Translations under genes and position numbers: made by a program
In this document: positions 1 through 9,300 of the stretch, piece by piece
Layout of the letters: every line of letters starts with the position of its first letter
Position numbering within the stretch: the stretch's first letter is position 1
The notes under the pieces: model-generated
Told to the model about the DNA's origin: nothing
Database searches by the model: none
The model's input: only the letters and a program-made list of their open reading frames with translations
NCBI GenBank assembly: GCA_963675945.1
Contig: OY780932.1
Location: forward strand, 3,720,001 to 3,784,000
DNA from: G963556115 sp963675945
Lineage (GTDB): Bacteria; Planctomycetota; SZUA-567
Length of the DNA: 64,000 bases
Direction of reading: 5' to 3'

Positions 1-24
1 TAAGGCAAGAAGCACCGATAATAA

Positions 25-1104
25 TCAATATATTTCCGCACTATACTTTTTCGGAGCTCCAATATCCGCAACAATAATATCCCCACAGTACCTCTTGGCC
101 TCACCCATAAACATACCAAGCTTTGCCTGAGCAAAGGATACCGTAACATCTGCCTCCACGGCAATTCCACGAACCTCACCGGTATCGGCATCAATACCAC
201 TGGGAACATCCAACGCCAACACCCTGGACTCAGTCCGGTTTATTGCCTCAATCACCTCCCTGTACTCGCCCTGTATATCCCGGTTCAATCCGGTTCCAAA
301 GATCCCGTCAACCACCAGCCCTGCCTCTTCGATAAGCTTCAGACGCTCCGCCAGCGTACCATTGAATATTACATTATCCGCCTGCTCAAGAATATCCAGA
401 TTCATCTGTGTCTCTTCGGATAAAACATCGGAGAGGAGCACGACCTGCACCGGAACCCGCCGTTCAACCAGCCCGCGCGCGACAACCAGGCCGTCCCCAC
501 CGTTATTACCCCCACCTACCAGTACCACCGCCTTATGCCCGTCACTGAGGCGCCGGGTCATCTTCTCAGCGACTACTGCCGCCCCAATCCCAGCATTCTC
601 CATCAGGCAGATGCTCGGCAGGCCATATGTTTCTACCGCCTCTACATCAATCGTTCTAGCCTCTTGTACCGTAATAGTACTGCGCTTATCAACCCTGCAG
701 ACAAACGGATTGTTCTCAAGCTGCCAACCATCCCAATTCTTATCATGCTCGGGGTTGACAAAGAACTTAGCCACAACAAAATTTTCTGAACCGAGAGTCG
801 CAGTCGAGTCTGTCCCCGAAATTACACAAGGAAAGTCATCATCCAGCTGATCATACTTCATCACCAACCCCATTTTTTTGATAATCTCCAGGTTGGTCTT
901 AAAAGCTCCCTCGGAATAATTTGTACTATCAGTAAGAATAATCTTCAACTTCTGCCCAGAATTACTGATCCGTCTGGCCGCAGCCAACGCAGCGGCTCCA
1001 GCCAATGAGGAGGAGACGCCAATCTCAACAGAACAGCCTACACCCATTGCCATAGCTCTACCGGCTCTCTCCGCAATGAGTATCTCTGGTAATTCAAAAA
1101 TCAT
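25..1104 (-). CDS. nnrE: NAD(P)H-hydrate epimerase with an extra degenerate N-terminal YjeF_N-like half
   Basis: 359 residues. The C-terminal part, about residues 140-359, is a complete YjeF_N domain, which epimerises damaged NAD(P)HX in the cytoplasm. Its motifs are GGGNNGGDGLVVAR, DGIFGTGLNRD and DVPSGIDADTG. The usual start of the family, resembling TVQEARTIDVEAVETYG, lies near residue 144. The first ~115 residues look like a second, decayed copy of the same fold: LAGAAALAAARR...NLEIIKKMGL aligns by eye with NGGDGLVVARG...NLDILEQ, but the glycine-rich catalytic loop is lost. No NnrD (dehydratase/kinase) domain is fused. The ATG has a GGAG six bases upstream. The gene lies downstream of the unknown protein at 1359-2000 on the same strand, 254 bp away, with a palindrome in between. 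The epimerase call is firm; the duplication is inferred from alignment by eye. Confidence 0.85.
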   Translation of the reverse strand: MIFELPEILIAERAGRAMAMGVGCSVEIGVSSSLAGAAALAAARRISNSGQKLKIILTDSTNYSEGAFKTNLEIIKKMGLVMKYDQLDDDFPCVISGTDSTATLGSENFVVAKFFVNPEHDKNWDGWQLENNPFVCRVDKRSTITVQEARTIDVEAVETYGLPSICLMENAGIGAAVVAEKMTRRLSDGHKAVVLVGGGNNGGDGLVVARGLVERRVPVQVVLLSDVLSEETQMNLDILEQADNVIFNGTLAERLKLIEEAGLVVDGIFGTGLNRDIQGEYREVIEAINRTESRVLALDVPSGIDADTGEVRGIAVEADVTVSFAQAKLGMFMGEAKRYCGDIIVADIGAPKKYSAEIY

Positions 1105-1267
1105 AAAAGCACTCCAATAAATACCTGCTAATCAACCTTTTTGCACCGTCAACCACAGCTTAAATAGTGACTCACGATTACCACCGACAAACATGCTATA
1201 AAATCAACTACCACTCAATAGTTGATGTCAGTAAAAGTCCCAAAGGCTTCATTAATAATTAAGAAGA

Positions 1268-1300
1268 ATGTATACTGCTAATAATATATACAGTATACAT
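1268..1300. promoter_or_regulatory. Perfect 10-bp inverted repeat, possible operator
   Basis: ATGTATACTG at 1268-1277 is repeated as its exact reverse complement CAGTATACAT at 1291-1300, separated by 13 AT-rich bases. It lies about 165 bp upstream of the nnrE start. No T-run follows on either strand, so a dimeric repressor site is more likely than a terminator. The function is inferred from position and symmetry only. Confidence 0.4.
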
Positions 1301-1358
1301 AGAGAATAGTAGCATAACAAGTAGTATCCAAGTACAGAGTCAAAATACTCACCAGCAG

Positions 1359-2000
1359 CTAGGAATAAATTGGTTCAGCAAGTCCGGTAGTTACTCCCCC
1401 CTGCGTAACTGTAACCTGGAGTTTGAGGATATATTCGCGCAGACTCGCCTCATTAGCGGCAAGTGTCTGCTGAGGATCTTCGGTATAATTCTCAATAAAT
1501 TCAGGAGCATCCTTGAGGTGATTGATAATACTCTCGCCGGCTGCAACCTGCATATAATCCGCGGTCAAACCGATAGATCCCCGTAGTGCCGAATTGATCT
1601 TACTCTGCTCCCCAGCACTCACTGTATCGGCAGATACAATATGCCCCAGTCCATCGGTCTGCAACACGATTCCCGAGCTGCGAAGGAGATCATTACTATA
1701 CATAACGCGCCTAATCTTACTGCCGAATCCGGCAAGATTTTCCGCATAATTGAGTGACAGTTCATCCAGTGATTTATATTCACCGCTCTTTTTCTCCGCC
1801 GCCGCATTATCCAGTTCCTTCTTTATCCACTCCCGCGAATACTGCGAAATACTCTGGGTTGATAACTTTACCGAATCGGTAATACCTTCATAACTCGTTA
1901 CTTTAGTAGTAATTGGGCGTGAAAAAGTGTTGACGAAGGAGGTCATCTTCGAATATGCTTGTTGAGCATTGAAATTGGATAAAGCAAGATTTACCGACAC
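1359..2000 (-). CDS. Protein of unknown function, 213 residues
   Basis: I do not recognise this protein. I chose the GTG at 2000 because GGAATGGAG stands just upstream of it; the frame is also open to a TTG at 2045 that lacks a good ribosome-binding site. The protein is polar, has no signal peptide or membrane segment, and begins VSVNLALSNFNAQQAY. The N-terminal ~50 residues and the Ala/Glu/Gln-rich C-terminal third (near LAANEASLREYILKLQ) look helical. The codon pattern and sharp borders suggest a real gene. It is divergent from the arginase-like gene at 2304. A flagellar or cell-surface accessory role is possible given flgE nearby, but nothing in the sequence proves it. Confidence 0.6.
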   Translation of the reverse strand: MSVNLALSNFNAQQAYSKMTSFVNTFSRPITTKVTSYEGITDSVKLSTQSISQYSREWIKKELDNAAAEKKSGEYKSLDELSLNYAENLAGFGSKIRRVMYSNDLLRSSGIVLQTDGLGHIVSADTVSAGEQSKINSALRGSIGLTADYMQVAAGESIINHLKDAPEFIENYTEDPQQTLAANEASLREYILKLQVTVTQGGVTTGLAEPIYS

Positions 2001-2303
2001 ATTTACTCCATTCCCAAGATAAAAACACTCTGCTCCCCTAATCAATTTTTATTCCAACTCACTCCCAGTCACCGAATTAATTCCTATAAAAAAAGAATAA
2101 ATTATCATTATTCCTACAAAAAAACTCCCGCCGGATAAAACGACAAAATATCTTAAAAGACCTTGAAATAACCGGTACTTTATGATATAAAGTACTCATC
2201 AATCAAGTTTCTGCCCAAGCACCGGGTGGAAACTCTTATTTTTATATAAAACATTTTTACTTATAAAAGTTGGATATATTAGGTATTTTTAAGGAGCATT
2301 AAG
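2001..2303. other. Divergent intergenic region, AT-rich
   Basis: This 303-bp spacer must hold promoters for the leftward unknown gene and the rightward arginase-like gene. It is very AT-rich with several A-runs. I cannot assign -35/-10 boxes with confidence, and I see no RNA structure. Confidence 0.4.
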
Positions 2304-3245
2304 ATGGCAGAACAGACCAATTTTCTTGGTTATGACAGTGTAGATTTAGAGAAGGCTCTCTTCTCAATTATCCCAGCCCCCTGTGAAGAAGGGGCGACAT
2401 ATGTTTCGGGACAGAGTGAAGCGCCACGTGCAATAATCGACGCATCATCCCAGATTGAGAGTTATGATGAAGAGACTGGTCTTGATGTAATCGCTCGTGA
2501 CGGCGTACACTGCATCCTGCCTGAGAGTGCACCTCAAGACGACACTCTGGCAGCCTGGCTAACCCAGAACATAAATGAAGCTCTGGACGCTACAGCTGTA
2601 CCGATTATCCTCGGCGGCGACGGAACCATCTCCTTCCACGGAATCAAAGCTCTTGCCGAACGTGCTACTCAGGAGCACCAGGAACTCTCTGTCCTGCACA
2701 TTGATGCCCATGCCGATCTCAACAATATTGAGGCTGATGACGAGAACAACCTCAACACGATCCGTAAGGTTATTGATTCTGGTATCAAAATAACTCTCTG
2801 TCAGTTGGGTGTACGGAGTCTGTCCAAAGACGCCTTCGATATTATTGCCAATGAAGACAAGGGGATCGACTGTTACTTCATGTCGGATCTGCGTTACTCA
2901 AGTGATGATGACTGGCAGGATGACATTATTACCGCGCTTAGTAGCCCGGTATATATTTCTATTGACCTCTCCGCCTTCGACAGTTCGATTGTACCCAATG
3001 TCGGCAACCCAGAACCAGGTGGCCTAAACTGGCAGCAGATCACCCGCCTGCTCAAGAAAGTCGCCAGCCATAGACGTATTGCCGCTGTAGACATTGTTGA
3101 ACTCTGCCCCCGTGAAGATGATGTCGTCAGTGACTATACCGCAGCACGTCTGGTGTACAAACTGATGAACTATATTCTTTCAGGAGGTAAAATGCTTGAG
3201 AAGAATCTCATGTTCAGCAAGATTGAGAGTGAAGACGAAGAGTAA
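2304..3245 (+). CDS. Arginase/agmatinase-fold protein with altered metal ligands
   Basis: 313 residues with the ureohydrolase layout: GGDGTISFHG (~residue 104), HIDAHADL (~132), SIDLSAFDSSIVP (~220) and a C-terminal DIVELCP segment. Arginases bind two Mn ions through the His of GGDH, D-x-H-x-D of DAHAD, and two Asp of S-x-D-x-D. Here DAHAD is intact. The GGDH histidine is Gly, and the second Asp of the last motif is Ser (S-I-D-L-S). Both metal sites should therefore lose a ligand. The SGG near the end and the very acidic tail (ESEDEE) are also unusual. AAGGAG precedes the ATG by eight bases. The family is clear; the reaction (agmatine, guanidinobutyrate, formiminoglutamate or none) is not. 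Confidence 0.75.
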   Translation: MAEQTNFLGYDSVDLEKALFSIIPAPCEEGATYVSGQSEAPRAIIDASSQIESYDEETGLDVIARDGVHCILPESAPQDDTLAAWLTQNINEALDATAVPIILGGDGTISFHGIKALAERATQEHQELSVLHIDAHADLNNIEADDENNLNTIRKVIDSGIKITLCQLGVRSLSKDAFDIIANEDKGIDCYFMSDLRYSSDDDWQDDIITALSSPVYISIDLSAFDSSIVPNVGNPEPGGLNWQQITRLLKKVASHRRIAAVDIVELCPREDDVVSDYTAARLVYKLMNYILSGGKMLEKNLMFSKIESEDEE

Positions 3246-3283
3246 TACCTGAAGTTTCACTGCATTAACTAACTAACATTGTT

Positions 3284-3314
3284 GAGGGGGGCTTTACGCC
3301 CCCTTCATTTTTTT
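3284..3314 (+). terminator. Rho-independent terminator of the arginase-like gene
   Basis: A GGGGGC / GCCCCC stem with a short TTTAC loop is followed by TTCATTTTTTT, 39 bases after the stop codon. Confidence 0.85.
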
Positions 3315-3632
3315 ATAAACTGCTTACGCTATATTCGGCTCTCCCCCACCAACCCACACACCCCAGACCGGCACAGTCTGCATCAGGACAGTACTTTTTT
3401 CCGGTAAAGAGGGAATAATCTTCCGTTTTCTGCTGCCAGTTATTTTTTTTGTTTTTTTTCAATATTACAAAACCCTGAAAAAAACAGCATTATACTCAAA
3501 ATAAACTACTTTTGTTACCCTGGTATGTTTTTTGTAGGTTACCATATTGAGACTGTGTGCATATAGTGGCAAACTATACACATAGTCAGGCAGCTATACC
3601 ACCCGGAAAAACAGTTAACGCGGAGGCAGATC
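3315..3632. promoter_or_regulatory. flgE upstream region
   Basis: Between the terminator and flgE the sequence is AT-rich with T- and A-runs. TGGTATG-N4-TTGTA at 3521-3536 resembles a sigma-54 -24/-12 element, but it has GT instead of the near-invariant GC at -12, so I treat it as weak. A good ribosome-binding site (CGGAGG) stands before the flgE ATG. Nothing else is recognisable here. Confidence 0.25.
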
Positions 3633-5570
3633 ATGGGTCTTTCACAATCGCTTTGGACAGGTCTGAGCAGTATCAAGTCACACCAAACATGGACAGATGT
3701 CATTAGTAACAATCTGTCACAAAGCAATACCGACGGTTTCAAATATTCGAACGTCAGCTTTTCAGACATTATGTATCAGACCCTGAAGCCAAGCACAAAC
3801 CAGAGCACCGGGGTAGGCACAACCAATGCCTCTGAATTAGGTCTTGGAGTAAGTGTAGGCTCCATAAACCAAGTCTTCTCCAATGGTGATTATCAACTTA
3901 CCTCCCGCATCTTCGACTGTGGACTAGAAGGAAACGGGTTCTTTATTCTGGGTGGACTCAATGCAGGCACACCGGATAATTACTTTACTCGTAACGGCAG
4001 TTTCTACTTCAGTGCTCCACTCTCAGGTAATCCTGGCGAACAAAACCTCCAGTCTGCAAACGGGCTGATTGTCCAAGGGTATCAAGCTGTCGATGGGATC
4101 ATATCCGACACCCTATCTGATATAACCCTACCTATTATCGGCACCCGGATTGACGGCGTACCAACCTCAGAACTTACTTTTGAAGGCAATCTCAATTCCC
4201 AGGTCAGTGTAATCAACGGCAATTCTGTTCCCACAGTAGCTGAAGGCACCACTACCGGCGGTTGGATGAGCAATACTGCCGCCACCATAAATGTTGGTGG
4301 TGTAGAGAGTTCAGGAAATCTCATCAACAATCAGAGTTCAACTACCGCCAACAGCACTACCGATCTCACCGCACTCAGCTTTGAACGTGGTTCAGGTAAT
4401 GTTGCCAGTCTATTTTCAAGTGTGCCTGCAGGTTTCGCTGTAGACAGCAGGGAAATCACCGTAGAGTTCACCAAAGGTGAACATCACTACACCGAAACCT
4501 TTGTTTACGGTGAAGACGGCACGACCCTCAATGACTTCGCCACCTGGCTTACCGGTGGTGTTGGAGATGCTGGCGATCCAGCGACGCAGCGTATCAATGG
4601 CGGCGCGCTTGGCACTGTTCGCACCCGTGAGTATACAGTAGACGGTGATGGTTACGCCGCCCCAGCCGAGCAGGCAGGCAGTTACTTCGGCTATGATACT
4701 TCGGGTAATTTCAATCTATCAATTGCTAGCAATCTGGGGAGATTCAACACTATCTCCGATATCAAAATCTCCACGGTAACCGCAGTCAGCAACGCTTCCA
4801 CCGGTGAGACGCGTAATCTCCAGACAAACTATGATGACTTTTTCAACCCAAATCCGGATTATAAACCTGACGATCTAGGAGGCAGTGCTATATCCCCAAC
4901 CGATATCTACCTCAATTCAACTGAACCTGATGTCGGCACCATAAAAGAAGAACAGCGAATAAACTACACTCTGATCTCACGTGACTCCAACGGCAGTACC
5001 TGGCGTTGGTTTGCCGATGGTAATTACTCGAGTGTTGACGAAGCAAATCTGAATAAGGGAACCGGTACCATCCGCTTCGGGACTACCAGTTCCAGTCAGG
5101 TAGAAGCTTCGACCATCGACGGTGGAACCGATTATACCATGGACTTCTCAGCGATGACTCAGGTAGCACTGGACAACTCACCGACTATAATCAATGATGG
5201 TTGCCCTGACGGAGAACTAGATAGTTTTACTATCGATCAACACGGAGTAATAGACGGCACCTATACCAATGGTCTGCACCAACACCTGGCACGTATCGGC
5301 ATGGCGCTTATCCCCAACGCCAATGGTTTAATTCAGGTTGGAGACACCATGTGGCAAGCCAGTGGGGTTTCAGGCTCACCCATCTTCAACACCTCAGCTT
5401 CAGACAAGAGCTTTGGTATCATCAAGAGCCATTATCTTGAGACCTCAAATGTTGACATGGCAAATGAGATGACCAAACTCCTCCTCTCCCAACGCGGCTA
5501 CCAACTAGGGTCAAAGATAGTGACTACCGCCGATGACATGCTACAAGAAGCAGCAAATATGAAACGTTAA
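3633..5570 (+). CDS. flgE: Flagellar hook protein FlgE-type
   Basis: 645 residues. The N-terminal rod/hook motif reads NNLSQSNTDGFK at residues 26-37. The C-terminal D0 helix contains LLLSQRGYQLGSKIVTTADDMLQEA, the signature shared by axial proteins FlgE/FlgF/FlgG. The long Thr/Ser/Asn-rich centre (residues ~150-560) is the exposed D1-D3 region, longer than the ~400-residue enterobacterial FlgE, so a hook protein is likelier than a rod protein. Export would be by the flagellar type III apparatus, and there is no Sec signal. CGGAGG stands nine bases before the ATG. No other flagellar structural gene adjoins it, so it is an orphan here. It ends just before an IS200-type insertion. Confidence 0.88.
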   Translation: MGLSQSLWTGLSSIKSHQTWTDVISNNLSQSNTDGFKYSNVSFSDIMYQTLKPSTNQSTGVGTTNASELGLGVSVGSINQVFSNGDYQLTSRIFDCGLEGNGFFILGGLNAGTPDNYFTRNGSFYFSAPLSGNPGEQNLQSANGLIVQGYQAVDGIISDTLSDITLPIIGTRIDGVPTSELTFEGNLNSQVSVINGNSVPTVAEGTTTGGWMSNTAATINVGGVESSGNLINNQSSTTANSTTDLTALSFERGSGNVASLFSSVPAGFAVDSREITVEFTKGEHHYTETFVYGEDGTTLNDFATWLTGGVGDAGDPATQRINGGALGTVRTREYTVDGDGYAAPAEQAGSYFGYDTSGNFNLSIASNLGRFNTISDIKISTVTAVSNASTGETRNLQTNYDDFFNPNPDYKPDDLGGSAISPTDIYLNSTEPDVGTIKEEQRINYTLISRDSNGSTWRWFADGNYSSVDEANLNKGTGTIRFGTTSSSQVEASTIDGGTDYTMDFSAMTQVALDNSPTIINDGCPDGELDSFTIDQHGVIDGTYTNGLHQHLARIGMALIPNANGLIQVGDTMWQASGVSGSPIFNTSASDKSFGIIKSHYLETSNVDMANEMTKLLLSQRGYQLGSKIVTTADDMLQEAANMKR

Positions 5571-5589
5571 TCTTCTTGGCAGGAGGAAC

Positions 5590-6305
5590 ATTAATCGGAA
5601 CCACCCGTCAAACGGGTGGTTCGCTCGGGGCTATAAGCCCTTATTACCCGCAACGTCTCAAGACGCTCTGCTTTCACTTCGTTCAAGCTACTAATGCTTT
5701 TGACTCGTTGCTACCCCTAAAAGGGGGATTGTTATTACTTGCCACCCTTAAAAGGGTCTTCAAACTCTTTCACACTCAATTTATCTAAAGCTATATCTCG
5801 ACTCTCCTGCTCACGGATATACTTCTTCACCGTAGCTTCATTAAAACCAACCGTACTTACATAATAACCTTCTGCCCAAAAATGCCTGTTCCCAAACTTA
5901 TACTTTAAATTTGCATGTTTATCGAATATCATAAGCGCACTCTTGCCTTTAAGATACCCCATAAATTGAGCCACACTGAACTTTGGTGGAATACTTAACA
6001 ACAGGTGCACGTGATCGCTCATCATATGCCCCTCTATAATATCAACTCCCTTATAACTACATAACCGTTGAATTATCTCTTTTATACTCTCGCGATATTG
6101 ACCATATATTATCTTTCGCCTATACTTAGGACTGAATACTATATGATATTTGCATAACCACTTTGTATGTGATAAACTATTCGACTTATTAGCCATTACA
6201 CCTTTCCTTTCTAATTAATAGCAGCTTGAACAACTCTATTATATTTTGGAAAGGTGTATTTTTGTATAACCTTTGATTATCCACCCGCATAGCGGGTGGT
6301 TTATT
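5590..6305 (-). mobile_element. IS200/IS605-family insertion sequence (tnpA only)
   Basis: The element carries one Y1 transposase and is bordered by subterminal hairpins instead of terminal inverted repeats. AACCACCCGT/ACGGGTGGTT lies at 5599-5621 with a CAA loop, and CCACCCGC/GCGGGTGG at 6281-6299 with an ATA loop. Further small stems follow at the 5' side (GGGCTATAAGCCC near 5629, CCCCTAAAAGGGG near 5715, ACCCTTAAAAGGGT near 5742). Exact ends are not defined by sequence symmetry, so the limits are approximate. No tnpB or omega-RNA is visible. Confidence 0.8.
5735..6196 (-). CDS. tnpA: IS200-type Y1 HUH transposase TnpA
   Basis: 153 residues, the usual length for IS200 TnpA. The HUH metal motif is HVHLLL (~residue 62). 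The catalytic tyrosine is probably that in KKYIREQE (~residue 127). The early segment YHIVFSPKYRR is characteristic. The enzyme cuts and joins single-stranded DNA at subterminal hairpins, which are present on both sides. The reading frame is intact, so the element may be active. AAAGGTGTAATG gives a plausible start. It lies between flgE and the terminator of the histidine kinase, disrupting neither. Confidence 0.92.
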   Translation of the reverse strand: MANKSNSLSHTKWLCKYHIVFSPKYRRKIIYGQYRESIKEIIQRLCSYKGVDIIEGHMMSDHVHLLLSIPPKFSVAQFMGYLKGKSALMIFDKHANLKYKFGNRHFWAEGYYVSTVGFNEATVKKYIREQESRDIALDKLSVKEFEDPFKGGK

Positions 6306-6356
6306 GTTTCGCACTCCTGCGGAGTACTCAACTGGCTAAAGCCTACAATAAAACCA

Positions 6357-6381
6357 ACGCCCTGCAGAATCTGCAGGGCGT
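6357..6381 (-). terminator. Terminator of the hybrid histidine kinase
   Basis: A perfect 11-bp stem ACGCCCTGCAG/CTGCAGGGCGT with an AAT loop lies 13 bases beyond the kinase stop codon. On the minus strand it is followed by TGGTTTTATTG. Confidence 0.75.
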
Positions 6382-6393
6382 CTTCTAATCTTT

Positions 6394-9300
6394 CTAATTA
6401 AAGATTCCATGCAGAGCTGTAATAAATTGCGATAACGCCCGAATCAATTCTTCACCATCCACTGCTACGTCATAATTGATATCCTCTCTCAGCTTGAGCT
6501 CCAACTTTTGAGCTAGCTTACTGATATGTGTCTCGCCAATAGTGCCGCACGACCCTTTGAGGCTGTGTGCAATAAAGAGAATATCGGTATTATTCTTCTT
6601 GTGATAAGCATCCTTAAGATTTTCAAGTATTATCCCCCCAGCCTGATTATACTCTTTATACAGATTAATAAGCAGAGACTTATCATCTGCCGCATTCTCT
6701 AAGGCCTCCCGGATATTAATTTGGGGAAGGCTTGCCAACGCTTGCCAGACATCCTCCGGTACATCTTTTGCAACCCGTTCACTCCTGCCCCAGTTCGCTT
6801 CAGTCGTCACAACCTCAGCCCCAACTTCACTGATCTCGTCAACCGCCTCCTCTCCAGATTCTTTAGCGATAATATAATTATTAATCGTATCATAAAGTCG
6901 CTCTATCTTTACCGGCTTGGTGATATGATCATTCATCCCCGCATCAAGACTCTTCTGGTAATCTTCCTGTAGAGCATGAGCGGTCATCGCTATTATCGGG
7001 GTGCTCTGATCAAATTCTCGAATCTCTCGAGTCGCAGCCAGCCCGTCAAGAACCGGCATCTGAATATCCATAAAGATTAAATCAAAGGTCAACTGCCTTG
7101 CAATGTATACCGCTTCCTTACCATTATTAGCCAGAGTCACCTTGCACCCGATCTTCTTGAGTAGGGTCTCAATGATCTCCTGATTGGTAGGATTATCCTC
7201 AGCAATCAGGATGGTTGCATCGTTGAACTTCTTCTGCTGAATATTCTTGGCATGTAGCACTTTAGAACTGGTAATGGCGGTATCATGCGGATTCTCCAGC
7301 GCCCGCAGCAGATAGCTGGGAGATAGAGGCTTACTAAGGGTAAGGTCAAAACCGATATCCTTGGAAGATTTTATTACCTCCGGGGTCGTCTGTTTGGTCA
7401 AAAGAATAAACTTCGAATCCCCTACCGGGAAATGATTCTTAATATACATAAATGCCTCAATACCATAGGTATTGGTCAGGATGGAGTTTATAATAATCGT
7501 ATGATAAATCGGTTCTTTATCGATATTCTCATTGAGCAAGCTGCAAGCATCCTGTAAAGAGACTGCTGTATCGGTAACAAAGCCGCCATCACTCGCATAT
7601 TTCTCCAAAACCGAGAGTGCAGTAAGATTCTTATCGATGATAAGTACCCGATTGCCTTGATAACGCGAAGCAACAGTATAGGCCGGCACCCGCCCCTGGG
7701 GCACGAGTCTGAAAGAGATATCAAAACTGATAGTCGTCCCTTTATCTGGTATACTATGCAAGCTTATATGCCCCCTCTGCAACTCGATAAGCTGTTTACA
7801 GATAATCAGCCCCAATCCAGTACCACCAAACTCCCGAGTTATAGTACTATCAGCCTGTTTAAAGGGAGTGAACAGATTCTTTTGCTTCTCCGGTGCTATC
7901 CCGATTCCATTATCCTGTATAATAAATTCCACCTGTATCTCACCGTTCTGGCTCTGCATTACCCTGGTACTTACATATATACTCCCCTTACGTGAAAACT
8001 TGATCGCATTGTTACAGATATTTGAGATTATCTGACGCAGACGAAGCGGATCCCCCATTACCACATCAGGAATATTTGTATCGTAATCAAATATCAATTC
8101 GATGTCCTTCTTGGCCGCTTCAAAACTAAGAAAAGAGAGTATATTATTAATTGTCTCTTCAATATTGAGCGGCAATTCTTCGATATTGAGTTTCCCGGCT
8201 TCAATCTTAGAAAAATCCAGTATATCATCGATAATCCCAAGCAATGACTGCGCCGCCTGATTGGCCTTGGTCAAGTAGTTATGCTGAGTACTGCTGACAT
8301 TGGAATCAAGCAATAGCTGCTGCATACCGAGGATAATATTCATCGGGGTACGAATCTCATGCGACATATTGGCCAGAAAATTACTCTTGGCTTGATTTGC
8401 CGCGTTTGCCAGTTCCGAAGATTCCTCCAGCTGCCTGGTCTTCACCTGCAATTCCAGGGTTCGCTGCGCCACCTGCTCCTCAAGATTGGCCGTAAGATCT
8501 TTAAGTTCGTCTTCGGTCTGAAGCAGATCCCGAAGAATACTATTAATATTATTACTAATTACTTCCAGTTCACTTATCAGCAGGCGCTTACTATCCAAGG
8601 TCGAATGCTTAATTACAGTATGATGCAGGGACTGAATAAAGGCATTTATCCGCGATCTAATCAGATATGACAATATACTCGAAACAATAACGATAAATAT
8701 AATACTAACTATCAACAGATAGATCAGTTGGGTCACACTCCGGTTGAAGCTGTGCTGCAATTCAGCTGTCTGTTCATGAAGCATCATATCAAAATTCACC
8801 AGATACAACCCACTACCCACAATCCACTTCAATTCAGGTAGTTCTTTAGCAAACGCCAGTTTATCTTCAGGTTTTTTAGTACTCGGTCGTCTCCAGTTAT
8901 AAGTGACAAAACCACCCTCAGGATTATTCTGAGCCACTTCAATCAATCTCTGGACGGCTCTCACCCCGTTTATGTCGGTATATTCCAGCAAATTCTGGCC
9001 TATCCGCTCCTCATTATCGTGAGCAATTATTACCCCTTCGGGCGTAAGCACAAAGATATAGTCATCCGCATTGATACCGATATCACTGACATATTCAAGT
9101 ATCTCATGCTTAGACTCGTTCTCAATCTGAGAATCAATATAAGTGAACCCGACAATAATATCGAGCTTCGCTAAATACACTGCATAGCACTTATTAGTGA
9201 CGACCACTGAATAATCATAATTATCAAGCAGACTGGCAATATATAACCCCTGGGGAGCATGAATAATCTGCTGACTCAGAGCCCTAAGCCTTTCCCTACT

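Noticed and set aside
3521..3536. Sigma-54-like promoter upstream of flgE
   Set aside because: The -12 element has GT where GC is nearly invariant, and the -24 element is incomplete. A match this loose is expected by chance in AT-rich DNA.
5576..5788. 70-codon open frame after flgE with an AGGAGG-like start
   Set aside because: It reads through the IS200 end hairpins and overlaps tnpA on the other strand; the translation is not protein-like.
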